Origin: Bacillota bacterium
GTDB taxonomy: Bacteria; Bacillota; Syntrophomonadia; Syntrophomonadales; Syntrophomonadaceae
Reading direction: 5' to 3'
Assembly (NCBI GenBank): GCA_017861475.1
Contig: JAGFXV010000135.1
Coordinates: 1 to 5,307 of the forward strand
Length of the DNA stretch: 5,307 bases
Shown here: positions 1 to 5,307 of the stretch, piece by piece
Layout of the letters: every line of letters begins with the position of its first letter
How positions within the stretch are numbered: the stretch's first letter is position 1
Position numbers and translations under genes: made by a program
Notes under the pieces: generated by a model
Told to the model about the DNA's origin: nothing
The model's database searches: none
What the model saw: only the letters and a program-made list of their open reading frames with translations

Positions 1-27
1 AGGGATCCTTTGAACCATTACTATATT

Positions 28-47
28 GTTGTAATATGTTGTAATAT
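28..47. repeat. Tandem direct repeat, two perfect 10-bp copies
   Basis: GTTGTAATAT occurs twice back to back (28-37 and 38-47). The period is close to one helical turn, so both copies face the same side of the DNA. An ATTAC at 17-21 is also an inverted match to GTAAT at 31-35. This could be a repeated protein-binding site or chance in very AT-rich DNA; no regulator is assigned. Confidence 0.45.
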
Positions 48-183
48 TTAATAGAATATAATCTGAACGTTGAATATACAGTTATTAACATTTATTAATA
101 ATTATAATAAATATTTATAAGCCGCCAACCCTTTCCGCCAGAACAATAGATAGTCATAACGAGGTTTTAATCGAGTACAGCAC

Positions 184-196
184 TTCTCTCAGAGAA
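184..196. promoter_or_regulatory. 13-bp perfect odd palindrome, possible operator
   Basis: TTCTCT-C-AGAGAA is a perfect two-fold palindrome around base 190. It lies eight bases before an A6T6 tract (205-216), itself a 12-bp palindrome of the kind expected to give a rigid or bent helix. A palindrome next to an A-tract is typical of repressor sites, but there is no confident promoter beside it and no regulator gene in the window. The function is inferred only. Confidence 0.3.
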
Positions 197-351
197 CATT
201 ATCCAAAAAATTTTTTAGATATCACACACTATTTCAAATTGACAAGCATAATCAAAGATCGAAATAAGTAAAAATTTATAATGAAGCTATTCATTCAGCA
301 GATTTCCTAAGCAACTTACATTGCTTTAATATTTAAAAAGTAAAATGACTC

Positions 352-400
352 AACATAGACATCTTCAACATGCTCCTATGTTTCGTGTCTTATTTTTTTT
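352..400 (+). terminator. Weak stem followed by a T run, possible terminator
   Basis: AACATAG (352-358) pairs perfectly with CTATGTT (376-382) across a 17-nt loop, and an uninterrupted T run occupies 393-400. The stem is only 7 bp and AT-rich, and ten bases separate it from the T run, so it is a poor fit to a classical intrinsic terminator. If real, it would end transcription arriving from left of the window. A direct repeat of CAACAT (351-356, 366-371) overlaps it. Confidence 0.2.
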
Positions 401-493
401 GTGTCTAATTCCTTCCTATTTTAAAACAACAAGAGAGAAATATATTTTCCAGGGCAGTCCAAGTCCTGTGAATTAAATAAATATGGTGAATCT

Positions 494-509
494 AGTGGAA
501 CGGTTCACA
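494..509. promoter_or_regulatory. CRP/FNR-type dyad candidate
   Basis: The 16-bp segment AGTGGAACGGTTCACA has CRP-like spacing (5-6-5). Its right half TCACA matches the classical half-site fully, and its left half AGTGG matches TGTGA at three of five positions. Its core GAAC-G-GTTC is a perfect palindrome. It lies about 100 bases before the synthetase start, where a CRP/FNR-family regulator could act. It is a pattern match only, with no regulator gene nearby and no clear promoter to anchor it. Confidence 0.2.
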
Positions 510-532
510 AAAGAAAGGCGGGGGGTAGCATC

Positions 533-610
533 GTGACCGGTAAAAAAATATTTGATGGGGGGGAGATTTCTTTACGACAAAAAAAGATGTTTTATAAGGA
601 GGAATATTAG
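533..610 (+). CDS. Candidate 25-aa leader peptide, possibly coupled to the synthetase
   Basis: A GTG-initiated reading frame encodes a short, mostly basic peptide beginning MTGKKIFDGG and ends with TAG at 608-610, leaving one base before the synthetase ATG at 612. A run of six G (520-525) lies seven bases before the GTG and could act as a G-rich ribosome binding site. The synthetase Shine-Dalgarno sequence sits inside this frame, so ribosomes finishing the peptide could reinitiate downstream. I recognise no family. It could equally be chance open frame or the remnant of a larger gene. The frame differs from that of the synthetase, so it is not an N-terminal extension of that protein. Confidence 0.22.
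   Translation: MTGKKIFDGGEISLRQKKMFYKEEY
596..602 (+). promoter_or_regulatory. Ribosome binding site that fixes the synthetase start
   Basis: AAGGAGG is a full-strength Shine-Dalgarno sequence nine bases before ATG 612. It decides against the in-frame ATG at 552, which would add 20 residues of low-complexity, basic sequence with no family resemblance and has no comparable site in front of it. Confidence 0.85.
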
Positions 611-611
611 C

Positions 612-2303
612 ATGATAGGATTAACGCCTGAAATAATGGAAAAACGTTTTTGGTTGAAAAGTTTCGACAATTACACCAAGCCAACATTGAATTATCCAAA
701 ATACCCTGCCCATGAAATCTTGCATATAATCGCTTCTACCAATCCTGACAAAGCAGCTACCGACTTTTATGGCACTGAAATTACTTACTGGGACTTAAAT
801 CTTTATGCTACGCGGATGGCGAACGGCCTCATCGACGCGGGCATAAAAAAAGGTGATCGGGTGGGAATCCTGCTCCCCAATTGTCCGCAGATGGTTATTT
901 CTTTCTGGGCTATTCTGCAGGCGGGCGGCGTTATCGTCAACTTGAATCCCATGTACAAGCCGGAAGAATTAAAAGGCATGATTGAAAAAACCGGCATGAC
1001 TGCCCTGATCACCTTCGACGGATTAATTTCCGGTGTTCAGCAATTATGCCAGATGGTCGATATCCCCTTTGTGATGGTCACCAAATTAACTGATTATATA
1101 AATGGCATGAAGGTAAGCACACCTGAAGAAATCGGATTACCTGCAGGTTGGCATCATTTTTCCCAATTTCTGGCCCAAAGCACCAATGAAGCTCCTCCCG
1201 CAATCGCGTTTAATGTTAAAGAGGACGCCGCGGTATTGCAGTTTACCGGCGGTACCACCGGCACTCCCAAAGCAGCAACGTTGACCCACAGCAACCTTTT
1301 GGCCGCGCTCTTTACCGGCAATGAATTAGGGATGCCTATTAGTCAGTTTATTCCTATTGAACGGCGCAACATTATGGGCGTCCTTCCCTGCTTCCATGTC
1401 TTTGGTGAAATCTGCGGTATAGCCATGTCAGCCATAACCGTATCAACATTTGTTATTCTCCCTCGTTTTGATGTGGATGAATTTTTAACCACCATGGAAC
1501 GTCTCCCTCACGTATGGTTCTTCCCGGCCGTCGCTACCATGCTGGGCGCTATCATCGCCCATCCCCGTACCAAGGAAATAAATCTGGCTAAAAAACTTGC
1601 CATAATCAACGCCGGTGCAGCCCCTTGCTCTCTGGATCTTTTGAAAAAAGCCCGCGCAATGGGTTTGATTATTGTTGAAGGCTGGGGCATGAGCGAAACG
1701 ACTTCCGTTGGAATTACCACCCCGTTCTTTGGCGTTAAAAAACCTTTAAGTATCGGTGTCCCTTATCCTGATGCAGAAGTTAAAATCATTAACGTCGAGA
1801 CCGAAGAGGAAATGCCGCTGGGAGAGCCGGGTGAAATTCTAATGAAATCTCCTATGGTCATGAAAGGATACTGGAACGACCCTGAAGAGACGGCCAAACA
1901 ATTAAAGGACGGGTGGTTGCATACCGGGGATATAGCTTACCAGGATGAGGACGGATATATATTCATAGTCGATCGGGCTAAGGATTTGATCATTGCTGGA
2001 GGCTACAATATTTATCCCCAGGAAGTTGATAATGTTCTGATGCAGCATCCCCAAGTGGTTGATTCCATGACTATCGGTATTCCCGATGAATACCGCGGTG
2101 AGACGGTCAAATCCTTTGTTCAGCTCATGGAAGGTGCCACTGTCAATGAAGCCGACTTGATCGCCTACAGTCGGGAACATTTGGCTGCTTACAAGGCACC
2201 GAGAAGCATTGAAATAAGACCGGTCCTTCCCCGGTCCGCTACCGGCAAGGCCATGAAACGAATCCTGAGAGAGGAAGAGATTGCTAAAATGAAGAAGAGC
2301 TGA
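612..2303 (+). CDS. AMP-forming acyl-CoA synthetase (long-chain fatty-acid-CoA ligase family)
   Basis: Cytoplasmic ligase of the ANL (AMP-binding) superfamily. It activates a carboxylic acid with ATP to an acyl-adenylate, then transfers the acyl group to CoA. The 563-aa length is normal for the family. The order of motifs is complete: the phosphate-binding loop FTGGTTGTPK (211-220), the adenine-site motif GWGMSETT (357-364), the ATP-ribose motif with GWLHTGD (434-440, Asp440), the hinge motif with DRAKDLIIAGGYNIYP (454-469, Arg455), and the C-terminal catalytic lysine in PRSATGK (540-546, Lys546). No frameshift or missing core residue is seen. The usual Gly after the PK of the first motif is Ala here (PKAA), a minor variant. 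The N-terminal residues, rich in aromatic and charged side chains, contain no signal peptide. General similarity favours fatty or aryl acid substrates, but specificity cannot be read. It precedes a 2-hydroxyacyl-CoA dehydratase cluster and may supply a CoA ester to it, although a 286-base gap with a hairpin separates them. Confidence 0.93.
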   Translation: MIGLTPEIMEKRFWLKSFDNYTKPTLNYPKYPAHEILHIIASTNPDKAATDFYGTEITYWDLNLYATRMANGLIDAGIKKGDRVGILLPNCPQMVISFWAILQAGGVIVNLNPMYKPEELKGMIEKTGMTALITFDGLISGVQQLCQMVDIPFVMVTKLTDYINGMKVSTPEEIGLPAGWHHFSQFLAQSTNEAPPAIAFNVKEDAAVLQFTGGTTGTPKAATLTHSNLLAALFTGNELGMPISQFIPIERRNIMGVLPCFHVFGEICGIAMSAITVSTFVILPRFDVDEFLTTMERLPHVWFFPAVATMLGAIIAHPRTKEINLAKKLAIINAGAAPCSLDLLKKARAMGLIIVEGWGMSETTSVGITTPFFGVKKPLSIGVPYPDAEVKIINVETEEEMPLGEPGEILMKSPMVMKGYWNDPEETAKQLKDGWLHTGDIAYQDEDGYIFIVDRAKDLIIAGGYNIYPQEVDNVLMQHPQVVDSMTIGIPDEYRGETVKSFVQLMEGATVNEADLIAYSREHLAAYKAPRSIEIRPVLPRSATGKAMKRILREEEIAKMKKS

Positions 2304-2361
2304 TCGCCGGCTCTGTTATCAATCTCTCGTTGTCAGGATATAACTAAAGATGCACCGGAAC

Positions 2362-2405
2362 AGGGGACACAAGAGGACACAGAAAAATGTACTCTTGTGT
2401 CCCCT
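2362..2405. repeat. 44-nt inverted repeat (REP-like hairpin or terminator)
   Basis: Perfect 14-bp arms AGGGGACACAAGAG (2362-2375) and CTCTTGTGTCCCCT (2392-2405) flank a 16-nt centre. One G-A mismatch and three more base pairs (2377-2379 with 2388-2390) extend the stem, leaving an 8-nt loop. The left arm also carries a tandem GGACACA (2365-2371 and 2375-2381). It lies 58 bases after the synthetase stop. The downstream bases (CATTTGTTTGGACTTTT) are T-rich but interrupted, so it is an imperfect intrinsic terminator. The GGGGACA...TGTCCCC style resembles dispersed REP-type elements linked to IS200-like transposases in other bacteria. That resemblance is from memory, and no transposase is present here. 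Confidence 0.75.
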
Positions 2406-2463
2406 CATTTGTTTGGACTTTTAAAAGAGCGCCCGATTATTCAGAGCAATGGCATAAAGTTAA

Positions 2464-2493
2464 TTGCGAAAAGAGGGGAAGAACATCTATACT
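2464..2493 (+). promoter_or_regulatory. Candidate sigma-A promoter for the dehydratase operon
   Basis: TTGCGA (2464-2469, four of six matches to TTGACA) is followed after 18 bases by TATACT (2488-2493, five of six matches to TATAAT). A second possible -10 with an extended TG (TG-T-TATATA, 2493-2501) overlaps it. Transcription would begin near 2500, giving a leader of roughly 90 bases before the TTG start. It lies downstream of the 44-nt hairpin, consistent with the dehydratase genes having their own promoter. This is a consensus match only. Confidence 0.4.
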
Positions 2494-2509
2494 GTTATAT
2501 AAGGATCGA

Positions 2510-2542
2510 ATAATCAGCAGGCGGAATAAAATAGCTGATTAT
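2510..2542. promoter_or_regulatory. 9-bp perfect inverted repeat in the dehydratase leader
   Basis: ATAATCAGC (2510-2518) and GCTGATTAT (2534-2542) are perfect inverted repeats separated by 15 bases. They lie just after the candidate promoter and 47 bases before the TTG start. The separation of arm centres is 24 bases, close to two helical turns, which would suit a dimeric repressor; in RNA it would form a hairpin. The left arm can alternatively pair with GATTATTC at 2435-2442 (matching GAATAATC at 2508-2515), so competing folds or multiple binding sites are possible. No regulator is known. Confidence 0.4.
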
Positions 2543-2577
2543 AATGGCAGCAACAGCATTCAATGAACTGTTAAGTT

Positions 2578-2583
2578 GGAGGG
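2578..2583 (+). promoter_or_regulatory. Ribosome binding site supporting a TTG start
   Basis: GGAGGG lies six bases before TTG 2590. An in-frame TAA at 2572-2574 excludes any start further upstream, and the hallmark N-terminal dehydratase sequence begins shortly after the TTG. Together these make initiation at TTG the best reading. Confidence 0.8.
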
Positions 2584-2589
2584 ATTAAT

Positions 2590-3747
2590 TTGGAGGATAT
2601 TCTTACCAGGTTCAGAGACTATTGTGAAAAGCCTTACGAAAGGGCTGCCCAAGTAAAGGCAACCAGCAAAACCAAAATCATTGGGTGTCTTCCTATGTAT
2701 TTCCCGGAAGAAATCATCCATGCGGCGGGAGCACTGCCGGTCACCTTGTTCGGCAGCGACGAACCAATCACCCTGGGAGACGGACATATGATGACCAATG
2801 CCTGCGATCAGGTTCGCAGTTCATTTGACAGTCTTTTGAAGGGTAAATACGATTTTCTGGATGGAATCGCAGCAATCTATGTATGTGATCAGGTAAGATT
2901 CTATCTGGAAGTATGGCAACTGGATCATCCCGTCGATTTTTTCCATCAAATGTGGCGTCCTTATAAGATGGACAGCTCCACCCAGGTATTTTTCCGCAGT
3001 GAATTAGAAAGACTGATCTCCGCTCTGGAAGAATTCACGGGGACCAAGATCACCACCGAAGCGCTGCAGGCGAGCATTCGTTTATATAACGAATCCCGGA
3101 CTATGATGCGCAAACTGAACAATTTAAGAAAAGACCATCCCGGAATCATAAGTGCTTCAGATATGACCCATATCGTTGCTTCCAGCATGCTGATCCCCAG
3201 AGAAGAGCATAACGAATTATTAGGTCAGCTGCTCGCCATGCTCGAGCTGAAGGAAGCCCCCACCGGTAAAAAGCAACGGATCATCGCCGTCGGTCATCCC
3301 TGTTCGATGCCTGAAACAGAAGTGCTTGATATGATCGAAGCCAACGGCATGGCCATTGTTGATGATGATTTCTTTACCGGCGGCAGATATTTTAGCAAGG
3401 ATGTTTCCGCCAGCGGAGATCCCGTTGACGCTTTTATTGATTTCTATGTAAACGCCATTCCCTGTACGACCTATCACTATGCCGACACCTGGATCAAACC
3501 CGGCAAGAGTTACTCGCCCTATGCTGATTACGTGATCGATATGGTGAAACAGGGGCAGGCCAAGGGAATCGTGGTATTAAAAGAAATGTACTGTGATCCT
3601 TACGACATGGAATTCGTTATGATGAAAAATCGGTTTGAAGAAGAAGGAATCCCTTACATTTCAATCATAACTGAACATGGACCCGGTCCTTTGGAAGCGA
3701 TCCGCACCAGAGTCCAGGCCTTCGAAGAAACCTTACGGTTCATGTAA
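2590..3747 (+). CDS. 2-hydroxyacyl-CoA dehydratase subunit, BcrC/BadD/HgdB type
   Basis: Cytoplasmic Fe-S subunit of the 2-hydroxyacyl-CoA dehydratase/benzoyl-CoA reductase family (HGD-D). With its partner subunit it accepts an energised electron from the activator and drives radical removal of water from, or reduction of, a CoA thioester. The 385-aa protein has the family hallmark IGCLPMYFPEEIIHAAGALP (31-50) with Cys33, then NACDQVRS (70-77, Cys72), YVCDQVR (97-103, Cys99), GHPCSM (235-240, Cys238), a GGRYF motif (264-268), IPC (290-292, Cys292) and KEMYCDPYD (331-339, Cys335). Cys33, Cys99 and Cys335 fall where family members bind their cluster. Length and motif order look complete. It starts the three-gene cluster and ends 13 bases before the activator. 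The TTG start may lower its expression relative to its ATG-started neighbours. The substrate is not identifiable, and a double-cubane-type relative is a possible alternative. Confidence 0.9.
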   Translation: MEDILTRFRDYCEKPYERAAQVKATSKTKIIGCLPMYFPEEIIHAAGALPVTLFGSDEPITLGDGHMMTNACDQVRSSFDSLLKGKYDFLDGIAAIYVCDQVRFYLEVWQLDHPVDFFHQMWRPYKMDSSTQVFFRSELERLISALEEFTGTKITTEALQASIRLYNESRTMMRKLNNLRKDHPGIISASDMTHIVASSMLIPREEHNELLGQLLAMLELKEAPTGKKQRIIAVGHPCSMPETEVLDMIEANGMAIVDDDFFTGGRYFSKDVSASGDPVDAFIDFYVNAIPCTTYHYADTWIKPGKSYSPYADYVIDMVKQGQAKGIVVLKEMYCDPYDMEFVMMKNRFEEEGIPYISIITEHGPGPLEAIRTRVQAFEETLRFM

Positions 3748-3760
3748 CGGAGGAACAACT

Positions 3761-4540
3761 ATGATCACTGCCGGTATTGATATTGGTTCCACCACAACCA
3801 AAGCCGTTGTGTTAAAAGATGGAGATCATTTTTCTTATGCGCTGCAGCCTACCGGGATCGAGATAAGCTCGGTGAGCCGGCAGGTCCTGACGGAGGCCTG
3901 TGAAAAAGCTGACCTGAAATTCGAGGATCTGAAACGCATCGTAGCTACCGGTTACGGGCGGATCAGTATCCCCTTTGCTACGACGACCATAACCGAGATC
4001 ACCTGCAATGCCGCCGGGGTCCATCACTTGTTTCCCAATGCTTCCCTGGTGGTCGATATCGGAGGACAGGATAGTAAAGTCATCAAGATAGATAGTAAAG
4101 GCCGGGTCATGCAATTTGCCATGAATGACAAATGCGCGGCCGGCACCGGTAAGTTTCTGGAGGTTGCCGCTCAGACGTTGGGAGTGCCGGTGAGCAAAAT
4201 CGGCGATATCTCAATGCAATCGAAGAACAAGGTGACCATAAGCAGTACTTGTACGGTTTTTGCCCAAACCGAAATCGTATCCTTGATTGCCCGTCAGACC
4301 AATAAGGAAGATATCGCTGCCGGGCTTCACGAATCGATCGTCAGTCGTGTATACGGACTCATCAGTTCAGTAAATCCTGACCCGAAAGCAGAGGTTGTTT
4401 TGACCGGAGGGGTAGCCAAAAACATCGCCATCGTCAATTTATTGGAACGGATGCTGGGGCGCAAGATCTCAGTCGCGGATGATCCGCAGATCGTAACCGC
4501 CCTGGGCGCTGCTCTTTTGGCCAGGCAGTGGGAAGGATAA
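3761..4540 (+). CDS. 2-hydroxyacyl-CoA dehydratase activator (HgdC-type ASKHA ATPase)
   Basis: Activase (archerase) of the HgdC/HadI/FldI and BcrA/BcrD family. As a homodimer it carries one [4Fe-4S] cluster between subunits and uses ATP hydrolysis to lower the potential of an electron passed to the dehydratase. The 259-aa length matches the single-domain activators (about 260 aa). Visible motifs are phosphate loop 1 DIGSTTTK (7-14), phosphate loop 2 VVDIGGQDSK (97-106), cluster cysteine MNDKCAAGTGKF (121-132, Cys125), second cluster cysteine STCTVFAQTE (162-171, Cys164) and the adenosine motif LTGGVAKN (214-221). The 39-residue spacing of the two cysteines equals that of the characterised enzyme. 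The start is fixed by GGAGG at 3749-3753, seven bases before the ATG; an in-frame extension to 3677 would overlap the preceding gene and lacks family similarity. Lying between the two large-subunit genes, it almost certainly serves them. Confidence 0.95.
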   Translation: MITAGIDIGSTTTKAVVLKDGDHFSYALQPTGIEISSVSRQVLTEACEKADLKFEDLKRIVATGYGRISIPFATTTITEITCNAAGVHHLFPNASLVVDIGGQDSKVIKIDSKGRVMQFAMNDKCAAGTGKFLEVAAQTLGVPVSKIGDISMQSKNKVTISSTCTVFAQTEIVSLIARQTNKEDIAAGLHESIVSRVYGLISSVNPDPKAEVVLTGGVAKNIAIVNLLERMLGRKISVADDPQIVTALGAALLARQWEG

Positions 4541-4602
4541 CAATAGCATTTAACCTAAAATATCAAAGCCTTGAGGTAATGAAAAGTTAGGAGGCAAGAA
4601 GC

Positions 4603-5307
4603 ATGGCAGAAGAAGAATATAAACTGGTTCGTAGATTGGAAGGCCAGAAACGTTTGGCCGGATTGATCATGGCTCATTACGGAGGCGCACTTGAGATAGA
4701 GAAAACCAAATCCAAACCGATTGCCTGGGTATCCGCCGGAACTCCTGCCGAGATTCTGTGGGCAATGGATTTTTGTGTACAGTTTCCCGAGGCGTATGCT
4801 GCCACCTGCGGTGCCAGGCATATCGCTCATAACCATGTGGAAATTACTGAACAGCGCGGCTATGAACATCACCTGTGCACCTATTGCCGCAACAGTCTGG
4901 GGGGCTCCATTGCTCAACTGGAAGGGATGTCGAAATTTTCAGAGCTGGCCCGGCCCGACTTTCTGTTGGTTTCCAACGGTAGCTGCATTCTGGTAACCAA
5001 ATGGTGGGAGCATCTGAGCAAACTCTGGAATATCCCGATGTTTAATATAGACTGTCCGCTGGTCATCCCAGCCTACGAGGAAAAATATCTCGTGGATCAT
5101 GTTAAACGCCAGTGTTTGGACCTGATCACTTTCCTTGAAGAATTCACCGGTAAAAAGTTTGATTATGATCGCCTGCAGGAGATCGTTGCCAACGGCAAAC
5201 GCAGTTCTGAAAATTATATGGCCATGCTGCAAGCCAACAAGCACGACCCGGTGCCGGCAACGTTTTTTGATATCATGGGGCACAATTTCCCCAACCTGGC
5301 TTTGCGC
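4603..5307 (+). CDS. 2-hydroxyacyl-CoA dehydratase second subunit, HgdA/BcrB type (partial, 3' end outside window)
   Basis: The first 235 residues of an open frame run off the window edge; family members are about 400-440 residues, so roughly 55-60 percent is present. The start ATG has AGGAGG (4589-4594) eight bases upstream and follows the activator stop by 62 bases. Family features are the SAGTPAEILWAMDF segment (44-57), YAATCGARHIA (65-75, Cys69), HHLCTYCRNSLG (89-100, Cys92 and Cys95), LLVSNGSCIL (121-130, Cys128), NIDCPLVIPAYEE (148-160, Cys151), and FLEEFTGKKFDYDRLQEI (177-194), which is shared in style with the first subunit (EEFTGTKITTEALQ, residues 147-160). It is thus a paralogue of that subunit and its likely heterodimer partner. 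No frameshift is seen. Whether the C-terminal cluster cysteine is kept cannot be judged. The HgdA/BcrB assignment rests on motif style; the exact substrate class is unknown. Confidence 0.88.
   Translation, partial: MAEEEYKLVRRLEGQKRLAGLIMAHYGGALEIEKTKSKPIAWVSAGTPAEILWAMDFCVQFPEAYAATCGARHIAHNHVEITEQRGYEHHLCTYCRNSLGGSIAQLEGMSKFSELARPDFLLVSNGSCILVTKWWEHLSKLWNIPMFNIDCPLVIPAYEEKYLVDHVKRQCLDLITFLEEFTGKKFDYDRLQEIVANGKRSSENYMAMLQANKHDPVPATFFDIMGHNFPNLALR

Larger units (their letters stand above)
1..532. other. AT-rich non-coding region upstream of the acyl-CoA synthetase
   Basis: I see no credible coding region on either strand. The first 120 bases are extremely AT-rich (22 G or C of 120), with long A/T-only stretches, clearly unlike the coding part of the window. 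The stretch holds a tandem 10-bp repeat, an odd palindrome, an A6T6 tract, a weak stem followed by a T run, and a CRP/FNR-like dyad, each listed separately. A perfect -35 hexamer TTGACA lies at 239-244, but no good -10 follows at 16-18 bases. No tRNA, rRNA or riboswitch pattern was recognised. It is probably an intergenic and regulatory region, and it may contain the decayed end of an upstream gene. Confidence 0.6.

Noticed and set aside
239..267. sigma-A promoter using the perfect TTGACA at 239-244
   Set aside because: The hexamers at 16-18 bases spacing (for example AAATAA) match TATAAT poorly, so only the -35 is convincing.
552..611. In-frame ATG at 552 extending the ligase by 20 residues
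   Set aside because: No Shine-Dalgarno sequence at good spacing, and the added residues have no family character. ATG 612 has AAGGAGG nine bases upstream.
2296..2314. Hairpin AGAGCTG/CGGCTCT over the ligase stop codon as a terminator
   Set aside because: The stem is short, includes a wobble pair, and has no T tract after it.
2450..2467. sigma-54 promoter (TGGCA ... TTGC)
   Set aside because: The GG and GC pairs are 13 bases apart instead of the required 10, so the element does not fit the -24/-12 spacing.
3677..3760. 28-codon upstream extension of the activator
   Set aside because: It overlaps the end of the preceding subunit in another frame. ATG 3761 has GGAGG at ideal spacing and starts directly with the conserved MITAGIDIGS sequence.
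4721..4996. Plus-strand 91-codon open frame inside the last gene
   Set aside because: It is an out-of-frame shadow of the second dehydratase subunit, whose own frame has clear family motifs and a Shine-Dalgarno sequence.
4939..5283. Minus-strand 114-codon frame, and other antisense frames under the genes
   Set aside because: They lie opposite well-supported genes and show no recognisable family or ribosome binding site; the antisense frames are by-products of the coding strand.
1..5307. CRISPR array, tRNA, rRNA, integrase, transposase or phage genes
   Set aside because: No regularly spaced repeats, cloverleaf, or mobile-element protein motifs were seen. The only mobile-like signal is the 44-nt hairpin.

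Overview
The window looks like part of the chromosome of an anaerobic, probably Gram-positive (clostridial) bacterium. The evidence is strong GGAGG-type ribosome binding sites at ideal spacing before each of the four main genes, one TTG start, tight intergenic spacing, and an oxygen-sensitive 2-hydroxyacyl-CoA dehydratase system. The lineage is an inference from gene content; no phylogenetic marker is present.

Layout. Bases 1-532 are AT-rich and hold no credible gene, but they contain several short repeats and palindromes that could be regulatory. A candidate 25-codon mini-ORF (533-610) ends one base before an AMP-forming acyl-CoA synthetase (612-2303). A 286-base gap follows. It holds a strong 44-nt inverted repeat (2362-2405), a candidate sigma-A promoter (2464-2493) and a 9-bp inverted repeat in the probable leader (2510-2542). 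Next come three same-strand genes with short spacers: a BcrC/BadD/HgdB-type dehydratase subunit with a TTG start (2590-3747), an HgdC-type ATP-dependent activator with its bridging [4Fe-4S] cysteines (3761-4540), and a second, HgdA/BcrB-type dehydratase subunit (4603 to the window end). The last gene is cut off by the window edge, not by a mutation.

How the genes may work together. In this enzyme class the activator is a homodimeric ASKHA-fold ATPase. It hydrolyses ATP to push one low-potential electron onto an Fe-S cluster of the two-subunit dehydratase, which then forms a ketyl radical and removes water from a 2-hydroxyacyl-CoA, or in relatives reduces an aromatic ring or another difficult substrate. 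Both large subunits and one activator are encoded here, so the core machine appears complete apart from the clipped last gene. The upstream ligase could supply the CoA thioester, but the hairpin-bearing gap suggests it may be a separate transcription unit. The substrate cannot be read from the sequence.

The main open questions are whether this is a conventional 2-hydroxyacyl-CoA dehydratase or a less-characterised relative (benzoyl-CoA-reductase-like or double-cubane-cluster-like), what the subunit-activator-subunit gene order means, and what the inverted repeats do.
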